From NCBI RefSeq assembly GCF_014694455.1, contig NZ_JAAUWT010000015.1, positions 1 through 64,000 of the forward strand: a stretch of 64,000 bases of DNA, in the 5' to 3' direction. A program made the position numbers and the translations under genes. Within the stretch, counting starts at the first letter, position 1, and the number at the start of each line of letters is the position of its first letter. The notes under the pieces were generated by a model. The model saw nothing but the letters and a program-made list of their open reading frames with translations. It did no database searches and was not told where the DNA came from. Of the stretch, positions 34,142-42,126 are shown piece by piece. This DNA is from Vibrio sp. S9_S30 (lineage in GTDB: Bacteria > Pseudomonadota > Gammaproteobacteria > Enterobacterales > Vibrionaceae).

Positions 34142-34600
34142 ATGTCGACAGAAAAACAACAAGCGTCCATTAATATCATGATTACATTGGGAATAATTAA
34201 TCAACTAACCGACTCTTGGCTAAACAAAGCACTAGCACCTATTGGAATTAACCAGTCACAGTTCAATTTACTCAATCACTTTTCAAACCAGCCGGAACGC
34301 GAACAGACCATCAGCCAATTAGCCCAGGTTATGCAAATGAACCAACCTGGTATTACTAAAGTGATCAACAAGCTCGCACAAGATGGGTTAGTCGAAATAA
34401 GAAAAGACGAAACGGATGGAAGAAAAAAGTGGATTAAAATAAACAGCGCTGGATTAGATAAGGTTCAGCTCGCTTTCACAAGTTTCTTGCCCACAATTGA
34501 TGCTTGTTTTAAGAATTGGGAGAATGACGAAATGCAGCAAATGTTACAGCATTCCAACAAGTTAAAAGAATGGCTGGATGAGCATCGAGATCTCAATTGA
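34142..34600 (+). CDS. MarR-family transcriptional regulator
   Basis: A 152-residue winged-helix regulator. The DNA-binding part (about 35-105) includes FNLLNHF, TISQLAQVMQMNQPGITKVI as recognition-helix region, and the wing EIRKDETDGRKKWIKI. N- and C-terminal helices form the dimer interface. It should bind as a dimer to the paired palindromes just upstream and control itself and the divergent Acg-like gene. The ligand is unknown. Confidence 0.92.
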   Translation: MSTEKQQASINIMITLGIINQLTDSWLNKALAPIGINQSQFNLLNHFSNQPEREQTISQLAQVMQMNQPGITKVINKLAQDGLVEIRKDETDGRKKWIKINSAGLDKVQLAFTSFLPTIDACFKNWENDEMQQMLQHSNKLKEWLDEHRDLN

Positions 34601-34725
34601 CTTTCCCTGTGAAGGCAGCCTTGGGTAAGGAAAATAATTGAGCTCCCTAGCATTAGAACCTGCGACTGTAACGTCATGCCCGTAGCAAGAAACCTACAGG
34701 CACGAGCCGTACTTTCATCCCTGAT

Positions 34726-35523
34726 CTAGGCAAGCACCTTATCTTTGATTACCGTTAACACGCCTTGCGCATCTTGGTGTGGTGCTTCAAAGCGAGCAAG
34801 CGCTTTTATTTCAGGATGGGCGTTTGCCATTGCGTAGCTGTGATACGTTTCTTTGAGCATTTCGACATCGTTAAAATAGTCGCCAAAACTCATGCTCTGC
34901 TCAAAACTAAAACCGAACAGTTTCTGCAAATGTTTTATTGCTGTGCCTTTTGAAGCGTCTTTATGCATAAAGTCTAGCCAAATTTTGGCACTCACAACCA
35001 CTTGATGAGAGTCCCCGAATTTTTTAGACACAACTGGGTACACGTGCTCTTCAGTGCCTTCATAATTCAGAACAGCTATTTTGATGAATTCATCATCGAC
35101 ATCGAGTAAGTCGTCAACATTTTCTACGCGATGGTAATAGTTTTGGATTTCCTCAAACTTGCTTGGATCGTTTGTTTCAATGTACGCTGAATCTTTTCCA
35201 CATAAAACGATGTCTGAGTTTGCAATACCCCGAACAGTAACAACAATATCGTGCACGTCTTCTTTAGGAATAACAGCACTGTACAATTCGTTCCCTCGAT
35301 GCATAACGATCGCACCGTTTTCTGCAATAAAAAGCATGTCATCGGCTATAGATTCAAACATACTCAACAGGCTGTAATATTGCCGACCTGAAGCGGCAGC
35401 AAAAAGAATCTCTTTTTTGCGTAATTCATTGAAAACAGGATAGAAGTCTGAGGGAAGGTTTTTTGAACTATCGAGCAAGGTGCCATCCATATCGGTGGCG
35501 ATAAACTTTATCTTTTCTAACAA
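34726..35523 (-). CDS. Cof-type HAD-IIB phosphatase
   Basis: A 265-residue HAD-superfamily hydrolase. The nucleophile motif is IATDMDGTLLDS at the N-terminus (DxD). Later motifs are AASGRQYYS (motif II), the Lys of DASKGTAIKHL (motif III), and SFGDYFNDVEML (motif IV). A C2-type cap lies between. Such enzymes dephosphorylate sugar phosphates or pyridoxal phosphate; the substrate here cannot be told. Single gene. Confidence 0.92.
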   Translation of the reverse strand: MLEKIKFIATDMDGTLLDSSKNLPSDFYPVFNELRKKEILFAAASGRQYYSLLSMFESIADDMLFIAENGAIVMHRGNELYSAVIPKEDVHDIVVTVRGIANSDIVLCGKDSAYIETNDPSKFEEIQNYYHRVENVDDLLDVDDEFIKIAVLNYEGTEEHVYPVVSKKFGDSHQVVVSAKIWLDFMHKDASKGTAIKHLQKLFGFSFEQSMSFGDYFNDVEMLKETYHSYAMANAHPEIKALARFEAPHQDAQGVLTVIKDKVLA

Positions 35524-35652
35524 AACGACTCCGAAATACGTATCTGTTACTTTGCCTTAACGACAAAAATTCAGTCCAATTAATAAGCGACAAAATGGCA
35601 CAATATCAATAAATTAAAATGAAAAACAGCAAGTTCCACTATTAGATTTCAC

Positions 35653-36096
35653 TTAAAAAAGTAACACATAGGGACAAATCGAATCCCGCTCACTTCCGAT
35701 CCAGACCCCGTCCCCTTACGCTTTATAAAACGAAACAGCAACCACTGACGCCATTAACCTTACATCGCTCGATAAAGATTGTGTAAGAGGTGCTGGTATC
35801 GCATTTTAGCCCTCCACGTCACTTTGGTGCTCTGTAGCGACAAATAAATGCGTAATGTAAGAGCCCTCTCGCAACGCACCTAAGCCAATTACCCTATCAT
35901 TGTCAGCAGCTTTAACACGGTGAAAGGCATCGGTGTCGAACGCTGTTTTTACGTCCAGAAGCACTTTTGATATAAAGGTCATCCTTCTCTCTTCACTGAA
36001 ATGAGGTAAAATATCGGAATTGGATACTTTCTCCGCAAGCTCCATCAGTGCGACCATATCAATTTCTTTTGCTATTTTTATATCCAGAGCTTCCTC
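35653..36096 (-). pseudogene. decayed GNAT acetyltransferase with two in-frame stops
   Basis: One frame continues through two TAA stops (35806-35808 and 35716-35718) and reads like a GNAT enzyme throughout. It has an N-terminal helix IDMVALMELAEKV, the strand SYITHLFVATEHQ that normally precedes the acetyl-CoA loop, then after the first stop a degraded loop and ASVVAVSFYKA (compare the family's YAVPFYEK). After the second stop comes GSERDSICPYVLLF. The normal start is unclear: a GAGGAAG lies ahead of CTG/ATA codons, and the first ATG is at 36057. The gene appears inactivated. Confidence 0.7.
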
Positions 36097-36183
36097 TCAA
36101 TACTGAGAGCTCAAGTTAACATCTTGTTATAAAACACTAAACTTGTTTTTTGTTAGAACATTAACATTAGTATATTTATTTTG

Positions 36184-36240
36184 GTGTACAATTAACTGAA
36201 TGACGTGCTGCTTGTACAATCAAATGAATTGCTAGTACAC
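36184..36240. repeat. direct repeat with flanking inverted ends upstream of the AP2-like gene
   Basis: TGTACAATTAACTGAAT (36185-36201) and TGTACAATCAAATGAAT (36213-36229) match at 15 of 17 positions with a 28-bp period. GTGTAC at 36184-36189 and GTACAC at 36235-36240 bracket them. It is a candidate regulatory array for the gene starting near 36339. Confidence 0.5.
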
Positions 36241-36338
36241 GCAGTCCAAACAAATGCGCAATAAAGCGCTTATACTTATTGCCACCAACTTAATCTGGCA
36301 GCTCAAAATAAGATAGCGTGAATAGAGAGACTCAAGTA

Positions 36339-36794
36339 ATGACAGTAATGCTTTACCCTACCAAAACATCGCCAAAAGGCTACCGTGTACAAGATAAAGT
36401 ACTCAACGTTCAGAAATACTTCCCTTTCTCTAAGTTTGGAACCCCTCAAAAAGCGGAAAAGTCGGCTCGTGAATTCCAAAATCACCTCTCTGAAAAACGA
36501 AAAGTAAGAGAGATACGGCTCACACTCGATGTCAATCAAATATTCCACCCCGATGGCTCAGTTAAAGGGTTAAGCAAGCGCCTTAGACGAACCAGCAACG
36601 GGAGTGTCGTCGAAGTCCTTAGAGCGCAAGTTTCTGTCAATGGTAAGCAAGTATCGACCGATTGGCAGCTAAAGAATCGCACCTTCAGGGAAGCTTATAA
36701 AGGGGTTCAGGACTGGATCTTGGAAAAGCGCGGTATTACAAGAACACGTGAAATCACCACCCTTTTTAAGGAAGTGGAAGGTTTATACAAATAA
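36339..36794 (+). CDS. uncharacterised protein with possible AP2-like N-terminal fold
   Basis: About 151 basic residues. The N-terminal segment (GYRVQDKVLNVQKYFPFSKF, then AEKSAREFQNHL) resembles the three-strand plus helix pattern of AP2-like DNA-binding domains found in phage and integrase-linked proteins. The C-terminal half is also basic (KGLSKRLRRTSNGS). I do not recognise the family and offer DNA binding only as a weak inference. A GTG at 36318 is an alternative start. It follows a repeat-bearing upstream region and ends at a clear terminator. Confidence 0.65.
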   Translation: MTVMLYPTKTSPKGYRVQDKVLNVQKYFPFSKFGTPQKAEKSAREFQNHLSEKRKVREIRLTLDVNQIFHPDGSVKGLSKRLRRTSNGSVVEVLRAQVSVNGKQVSTDWQLKNRTFREAYKGVQDWILEKRGITRTREITTLFKEVEGLYK

Positions 36795-36822
36795 CCTCTG
36801 AAGCTGGCGAGCATTATTATTC

Positions 36823-36856
36823 AAAACGCAGCAAACGATTCGGCGCTGCGTTTTTC
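36823..36856 (+). terminator. intrinsic terminator of the AP2-like gene
   Basis: AACGCAGC (36825-36832) pairs with GCTGCGTT (36845-36852) and is followed by further T residues. It lies about 30 bp after the stop. Confidence 0.75.
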
Positions 36857-36982
36857 GTAGAGCACTCTTAGTCTATTCTTTTCATACCATATCGATACGC
36901 ATGACAGCCATCAGAATCAGCTTTCTCACGTCATCATTTTCGAGAGCGACTAGGCTATTTTGCATTATGTAGTAACGTATCG

Positions 36983-38026
36983 TTACTCTTTCCCATACAC
37001 ATTATTTTCTTGCTCTTGAACACGAATGAAAGTGGTACGCTTGGTCAGTTCTTTCAGCTTAGCCGCACCAACATAGGTGCAAGTGGAGCGTACACCTCCA
37101 AGAATATCTTGAATGGTGTTTTCTACAGGTCCACGGAACGGTAGCAGTACCGTTTTTCCTTCCGCCGCACGGTATTTGGCCACACCACCAGAGTGTTTAT
37201 CCATCGCCGATTGTGAAGACATGCCGTAGAACTTCATGTAGGTTTTGCCATCTTTCTCAAGCCGTTCCCCACCAGACTCTTCATGACCAGCTAGCATGCC
37301 ACCAAGCATGACGAAGTCGGCACCACCACCAAACGCTTTAGAAACGTCTCCAGCGCAAGAACAACCACCGTCACCAATGATCGTACCGCCTAATCCATGT
37401 GCCGCATCACCACATTCAATAATCGCAGAAAGTTGCGGATAACCGACCCCAGTTTTTACACGCGTGGTGCATACTGAGCCCGGACCAATACCCACTTTTA
37501 CGATGTCCGCGCCCGCTAGAATCAGTTCTTCCGTCATATCGCCTGTTACTACGTTACCCGCTGAAATCACTTTATCAGGAAACGCCGCGCGTACTTTAGA
37601 TACGTATTCACATAAGTGTTCAGAGTAGCCGTTGGCTATATCGATACAAATGAAAATTAACTCGTCGCTTAGGGCGAGGATGTCTTGGGTTTTCTGGAAG
37701 TCAGCCTCGGAAGTACCAGTACTCACCATGACATTGCCGAGCACGCTTTTATTCGATGTCTTAACGAATTCTGCCCAATCTTCTACAGTGTAATGCTTAT
37801 GTATGGCCGTCATAACGCCGTTTTTCGCAAGGGCTATCGCCATTTCAAAGCTTCCAACAGAATCCATGTTTGCTGCAATGACAGGCACCCCAGACCATTG
37901 ACGACCACTATGCTTGAATGTAAACTCGCGGGTTAAATTTACTTGGGATCGGCTTTTTAAGGTAGAACGTTTCGGGCGAAACAGGACATCTTTAAATCCT
38001 AACTTGAGTTCTTGTTCGATACGCAT
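36983..38026 (-). CDS. guaC: GMP reductase
   Basis: A 347-residue IMPDH/GMPR-family TIM barrel. It reduces GMP to IMP and ammonia with NADPH, linking guanine to adenine nucleotide pools. Signatures are the N-terminal [19 protein letters not shown], the catalytic Cys loop [16 protein letters not shown], and [24 protein letters not shown]-type phosphate-binding region ([18 protein letters not shown]). It lacks the CBS domains of IMP dehydrogenase. AAGGAAA precedes the ATG by about 10 nt. The 5' leader of about 145 nt is unusual (see separate entries). Confidence 0.97.
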   Translation of the reverse strand: MRIEQELKLGFKDVLFRPKRSTLKSRSQVNLTREFTFKHSGRQWSGVPVIAANMDSVGSFEMAIALAKNGVMTAIHKHYTVEDWAEFVKTSNKSVLGNVMVSTGTSEADFQKTQDILALSDELIFICIDIANGYSEHLCEYVSKVRAAFPDKVISAGNVVTGDMTEELILAGADIVKVGIGPGSVCTTRVKTGVGYPQLSAIIECGDAAHGLGGTIIGDGGCSCAGDVSKAFGGGADFVMLGGMLAGHEESGGERLEKDGKTYMKFYGMSSQSAMDKHSGGVAKYRAAEGKTVLLPFRGPVENTIQDILGGVRSTCTYVGAAKLKELTKRTTFIRVQEQENNVYGKE

Positions 38027-38173
38027 GGTATGTAATTTCCTTTAACTGTGTATTGCATGCCCGTAGAAAGTTGGCTGGCAGGTCCTCTTTCAAGCAAGCG
38101 CGAATCTCTTTAGCAAAAGAGTGTCACGTTTTTCGGACACAAAAAAACCGGAGCGTTGGCAGACACTCCGGTT
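38027..38173 (-). promoter_or_regulatory. structured guaC 5' leader
   Basis: From the predicted start near 38173 the RNA would begin directly with an 8-bp hairpin plus U run (38140-38173). Then come GTGTC/GACAC, CTCTTTtgctAAAGAG, and a stem GAAAG/CTTTC whose loop contains TGCC that could pair with downstream GGCA to form an H-type pseudoknot. The ribosome site AAGGAAA lies about 20 nt further on. This arrangement could sense a purine or act as an attenuator; it matches no riboswitch I can name. Confidence 0.45.
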
Positions 38174-38175
38174 TT
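38140..38175 (-). terminator. terminator-like hairpin at the 5' end of guaC mRNA
   Basis: AAAACCGGAG (38144-38153) and CTCCGGTTTT (38166-38175) flank a 12-nt loop. On the minus strand the stem is followed by T7. It begins at about +1 of the predicted guaC transcript, so it is either a 5' stabilising hairpin or an early attenuator. It could also act weakly on the plus strand. Confidence 0.6.
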
Positions 38176-38179
38176 CAAC

Positions 38180-38207
38180 ATTATAGGCACTTAAAGGCTC
38201 CTGACAA
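38180..38207 (-). promoter_or_regulatory. sigma70 promoter of guaC
   Basis: On the minus strand a -35 TTGTCA (38202-38207) is followed after 16 nt by a perfect -10 TATAAT (38180-38185). The predicted start is near 38173. Confidence 0.75.
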
Positions 38208-38438
38208 GACTGATAATCGTCGTTTTATTGTGCTACCTTTAAGGAGATACCATACCAAATACTTTTCGATGTTACTTTTGTCCTTTTTATTTTCCTCATA
38301 ACCCACCCCGTTACAGCCCGTCAATCCCCTTAATAACAATCAGTTAACGCTTAATAAATTTGGGGTTTATTTTTCTTTCAATCACGCGTATCAATACCAC
38401 TTATATTAATAACTAACTCTATATTGAGGGATATAGTC

Positions 38439-39434
38439 ATGCTTAAGATCGCATTTTTTAGCTCTAAATCTTATGACGAACGAAGTTTTCATCACGAAAA
38501 CCGGCATTATTCTTATGCTTTTGAGTTTCATGATTTCCGATTAACCGAGCAAACGGCTCGACTAGCTTCGGGCTGCGAAGTGGTATGCGCATTCGTAAAT
38601 GACGACTTATCGGCCTCCGTTTTGCAACAGCTTGCCAATATTGGCGTAAAAGTGGTTGCGATGCGCTGTGCGGGATTCGATCGCGTTGACCTCCATGCGG
38701 CTCAGAAATTGAATATAAAAGTTGTACGTGTGCCCGCGTATTCACCGGAATCCATTGCCGAACACGCTGTAGGTTTAATGCTCTGCCTTAACCGTAAATA
38801 TCACAAAGCGTATCAGCGCACACGCGATGCCAACTTTAACCTTGGAGGTTTAGTCGGCTTTAACTTTCATGGTAAAACCGCCGGTATTGTAGGCTCGGGG
38901 AAAATTGGGCTAGCAACCATGCGTATTTTAAAAGGGTTAGGGATGGAAATTTTGTGTTTCGATCCTTACCAGAATCCGCTAGCGATCGATTTAGGCGTAA
39001 AATACTGCTCACTTGAAGACGTCTATAAATATGCGGATGTCATTAGCCTGCACTGTCCTTCCACTCCGGAAAACAAAAATATGTTGAACGCCGATGCATT
39101 TGCTCAGATGAAAGACGGTGTCATGATTGTGAACACCAGCCGTGGAGACTTGCTGGATTCCGCAGATGCTATTGAGGCGCTTAAATCTGGTAAAATTGGT
39201 TCACTTGGGCTAGACGTTTACGACAATGAAAAAGAACTGTTCTTCCAAGATAAATCGAGTGATGTCATCGTCGATGATGTGTTTCGACGCTTGTCTGCGT
39301 GCCACAACGTCATTTTCACGGGTCATCAAGCGTTCTTAACGAACGATGCTCTAAGCAGTATTGCATCGGTAACGCTACAGAACATTGCGGATGTATTCCA
39401 AACTGGTGGCAGTGTAAACGAAGTAAAAGCATAA
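38439..39434 (+). CDS. ldhA: fermentative D-lactate dehydrogenase
   Basis: A 331-residue D-2-hydroxyacid dehydrogenase that reduces pyruvate to D-lactate with NADH. It starts MLKIAFFSSKSYDERSF like the LdhA family. The NAD-binding motif is GIVGSGKIGLATMRILKG, and the catalytic residues are the Arg in VNTSRGDLLD, a Glu in LDVYDNEKELFF and the His in FTGHQAFLT. I chose the ATG at 38439, 9 nt after GAGG, over the in-frame ATG-like start at 38424. A strong terminator follows. Confidence 0.96.
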   Translation: MLKIAFFSSKSYDERSFHHENRHYSYAFEFHDFRLTEQTARLASGCEVVCAFVNDDLSASVLQQLANIGVKVVAMRCAGFDRVDLHAAQKLNIKVVRVPAYSPESIAEHAVGLMLCLNRKYHKAYQRTRDANFNLGGLVGFNFHGKTAGIVGSGKIGLATMRILKGLGMEILCFDPYQNPLAIDLGVKYCSLEDVYKYADVISLHCPSTPENKNMLNADAFAQMKDGVMIVNTSRGDLLDSADAIEALKSGKIGSLGLDVYDNEKELFFQDKSSDVIVDDVFRRLSACHNVIFTGHQAFLTNDALSSIASVTLQNIADVFQTGGSVNEVKA

Positions 39435-39470
39435 GTTTTGATCAACTCACCAACCACTTATGATGCCAAA

Positions 39471-39504
39471 ACCCGATAGAGCCATTCTATCGGGTCTTTT
39501 TTTT
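39471..39504 (+). terminator. intrinsic terminator of ldhA
   Basis: ACCCGATAGA (39471-39480) pairs with TCTATCGGGT (39486-39495) around a 5-nt loop, followed by a run of eight T. Confidence 0.92.
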
Positions 39505-39555
39505 GATAGGACTCTTTATTTTGCCTGCTTGTTTAAGCCAAACTGCAAAACCTCG

Positions 39556-40005
39556 CTATCGAGTGTTTTCTGCTACACCAGCAATAACAGCCTCTGCCGT
39601 CGCATCTTGAATCGATAAAAACATCGATTTAACCTGCCCAGTTGGTGTTCGCATCGGGTTAAGTGTGATGTTTTGGTACATAAAGTCTGCCTGCTGCGTG
39701 ATGGGGCGAACGTTTCTGCAACGGAATAAGTACGGTCTTTGTCGCCATGTAATAAAACTGCGGCACCCCATGTTGAATACAGGTTTGGCTTTCAGGATAA
39801 ACCATTCTCTGGGGATTTCAGGAAACACCTCAAACAAAGATTTACCAATGGCCTCGTGCGCTTGTTTTCCGCTGTGATGGGTCATAAATCCATTCCAAAC
39901 CTGAATAGTGTATTCACTATCCAGCACCACTAGCCCCATTTCGGCATTTTGCACTATGTCCACCATCCAGTGGAACTGTTCGAATTCTGCGGGTAGATTC
40001 AGCAT
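39556..40005 (-). CDS. small PAS-domain protein
   Basis: A 149-residue protein that is one PAS domain (about residues 15-135). It reads NAEMGLVVLDSEYTIQVWN near the start and IGKSLFEVFPEI in the middle. Cys residues (RCRN) and Trp/Tyr in the core could contact a ligand or cofactor, but none is identifiable. It is translationally coupled to the response regulator upstream: that gene's TAA overlaps this ATG (TAATG). It probably works as a partner of that regulator. Confidence 0.85.
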   Translation of the reverse strand: MLNLPAEFEQFHWMVDIVQNAEMGLVVLDSEYTIQVWNGFMTHHSGKQAHEAIGKSLFEVFPEIPREWFILKAKPVFNMGCRSFITWRQRPYLFRCRNVRPITQQADFMYQNITLNPMRTPTGQVKSMFLSIQDATAEAVIAGVAENTR

Positions 40006-41009
40006 TACAGCTCATCCTCCATCAAGTAGGCTAATTTGTTATCCAATAAAGGAAGAGATTCATCTACAAACATAAACAACAAGTCACATTTAATGTTTGT
40101 GCCATCGATGTGGTAACTTACTTCGAAGGTCATGGTTTTGGTGAAAGAACCAGAAGTAGACTGAATAACGGAATCGATAGGAATATGCTGTCCTAGCAAA
40201 ACAGGAGAACTTTGGAAGAAGCGTACTTCTGATTGTTCACCAAGTCCATTTAAGAACGAACCCACCAGAATATTGGATACATCCATAAGCAGCTCAAGTT
40301 CTTCATGCTCGTTGTCAGCTGGTACTTTCATCAGTTTATTGATGTCGCTTACCGAAGAATCACTCAGTAATACAAGGGCTTCTCCCGCAATCCCTTCACC
40401 ACTAAAACCTTGGCAAACACCCGATACTTGGTCGTTGTCGGCCAAATCTCGCAACGCCATGTGCAGTTCACTGACTTCAAAAATATTCACGTTAGGCAGT
40501 GGTAGGTGTACAAACACGTCGAAATGGCGAGCAAGTGCGTCAGCGGCACGACCAATCGAGACGTTCGCCACTTCCATGTATATGTCGCGCCTTTTCAGCA
40601 CAGGCAGTTCGACTGACGTTGGCATGTAAATTTGTGGCTGTGTAGGTGGCTCAATCAGTGATTTAAGCACCTCTTTTAGAAGATCTTTATCAATAGGCTT
40701 TTGCAAGAAAGCCTTTGCACCCAATGACAACACCTTCTCTTTCGCTTTAGGTTGAATATCCCCCGACACCACCACTACTTTAATGTCTATGCCACGCTTC
40801 CCGATCTGTTCAAGCGTACCGTACCCATCCAGCTCTGGCATGGTCAAATCGAGAAACATCAGTTTAAAGTCACGCGTTTGAAGTTGTTCTAATGCGTCGA
40901 GCCCATGAACAGCAAAAGTGATATCTACCCCTAATGAAGCGGGAAGTGAACGCGCCATCTGTTTACGGGCCAGTGCAGAGTCGTCACAGATAAGAATAGG
41001 AAATGACAT
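40005..41009 (-). CDS. receiver-domain protein with CheC/CheX-like C-terminus
   Basis: A 334-residue protein. The N-terminal receiver (about 1-120) keeps LICDDSALARK, the phospho-acceptor Asp in LMFLDLTMPELDG, the Thr/Ser VVVVSGD, and the Lys in FLQKPID. The C-terminal half resembles CheC/CheX-type phosphatases: MDVSNILVGSFLNGLGEQSE sits where the D/S-x3-E-x2-N motif would be, with Asp in place of Glu. It might dephosphorylate CheY-like partners. The Met at 41009 has GGTGA upstream and replaces an open-frame start at 41084. It is coupled to the PAS gene. Confidence 0.85.
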   Translation of the reverse strand: MSFPILICDDSALARKQMARSLPASLGVDITFAVHGLDALEQLQTRDFKLMFLDLTMPELDGYGTLEQIGKRGIDIKVVVVSGDIQPKAKEKVLSLGAKAFLQKPIDKDLLKEVLKSLIEPPTQPQIYMPTSVELPVLKRRDIYMEVANVSIGRAADALARHFDVFVHLPLPNVNIFEVSELHMALRDLADNDQVSGVCQGFSGEGIAGEALVLLSDSSVSDINKLMKVPADNEHEELELLMDVSNILVGSFLNGLGEQSEVRFFQSSPVLLGQHIPIDSVIQSTSGSFTKTMTFEVSYHIDGTNIKCDLLFMFVDESLPLLDNKLAYLMEDEL

Positions 41010-41302
41010 TGATTCACCATAGGTCGCGTATGAAATGCATACATAAAATAAATGCTTATACCCAAACCATAGTACTTTTTTCACTAAAATTTAACTTGGG
41101 CACCTTTAAAAAGAAGGGTGGATTGGAAAGCATCTAAAGATAAAATCAGCGCAAGATTCCCACCACTTCTATATACAATATAGGATATAAATAGGCTAAG
41201 AAACGGGCTATTGTATAAGTGGTTAATTACTAAGCGAATTTTACTGAAATCTCTATTTTATCCCTAAAAATCTTACGCTTGTGACTCTGGTACATTTTAT
41301 TG
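41010..41302. other. intergenic region, no gene seen
   Basis: About 290 bp between the response-regulator gene and the terminator of the next minus-strand gene. It is AT-rich and contains no convincing ORF. It presumably holds the promoter of the regulator-PAS operon. Confidence 0.4.
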
Positions 41303-41330
41303 CAAAAAAAAGCCCTCCGTTTAGGAAGGC
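41303..41330 (-). terminator. intrinsic terminator of the small membrane protein gene
   Basis: On the minus strand GCCTTCC pairs with GGAGGGC (one G-T wobble) around a 5-nt loop and is followed by a run of T (A at 41304-41311 on the plus strand). Confidence 0.8.
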
Positions 41331-41408
41331 CATTCATTCCGTCTTTGCTGTGGCAACGACTTTGTACGTTATCAGATTGCTATTTGCATTTTTGCCGTCG
41401 CGATCTTC

Positions 41409-41765
41409 TTAGGAAGTTCTGTAACGCTTAGGAAACTCAGTAATGCTTTGACGATAACTGAACCACAAATACGTAATAACAATAGAGAAATAAAGATAGG
41501 TCAATGAAAAGACTAACGGAGAAGTCATCAAGCCTTCGTTTACCCCAATCATTACGCCAGACACGGTAATAGCAAGCTTAGAGAGCATACCGCAAAGCAG
41601 GAGTACAACGGCCAATGCAGGGAAGCGAGTGCTGCGGAAGCAGAACCAGTAGCAGCTACCAACAGCCAATGCTGAAACAGCAAGGCCTAACATGAAAGAA
41701 TGAAAGTGATCCGCAGAAGCCACACCCGCAGAGACAGAAGCCAGTAATATTAATATCAGTTTCAT
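41409..41765 (-). CDS. small four-helix membrane protein
   Basis: A 118-residue protein with about four hydrophobic segments (near 1-18, 23-45, 50-72, 82-105) and a short basic tail FPKRYRTS. No family is recognised. The first segment could serve as a signal anchor. It is monocistronic with its own terminator. Function unknown. Confidence 0.72.
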   Translation of the reverse strand: MKLILILLASVSAGVASADHFHSFMLGLAVSALAVGSCYWFCFRSTRFPALAVVLLLCGMLSKLAITVSGVMIGVNEGLMTSPLVFSLTYLYFSIVITYLWFSYRQSITEFPKRYRTS

Positions 41766-42126
41766 ATGTTCACCATTGCCTAAATTAGGAAATGAGTCCT
41801 TTCATTATCGGAATCTTAGTTTTCAGCGCCATTTTGCTCATTTACCGATCAATTTCAAGTAAATAAATGTTACATAACGTACATTTTTTCCTCGCATAAG
41901 TGATTATTTACAAATGGTTAACACAAAAAATCTTTACTTACTCGATAAACGCTCGATTTTTCTATCGAAATGCAACTTAATTAAAGTGTTTTCACATAAA
42001 ATTAACATTGAAAAATCTCATCACTAAAGCAATAGAAATGTCGTTTTCGAGAGGTCGATCATCACCTTCCCTACGGGGTTGTGAGTTACCATTTCATTAT
42101 CACTACCATTAGATAGAGTCTTCACT
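41766..42126. other. divergent intergenic region, no gene seen
   Basis: About 360 AT-rich bases between the minus-strand membrane protein and the plus-strand PAS-GGDEF gene. No clear promoter pair or palindrome was noted. Confidence 0.35.
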
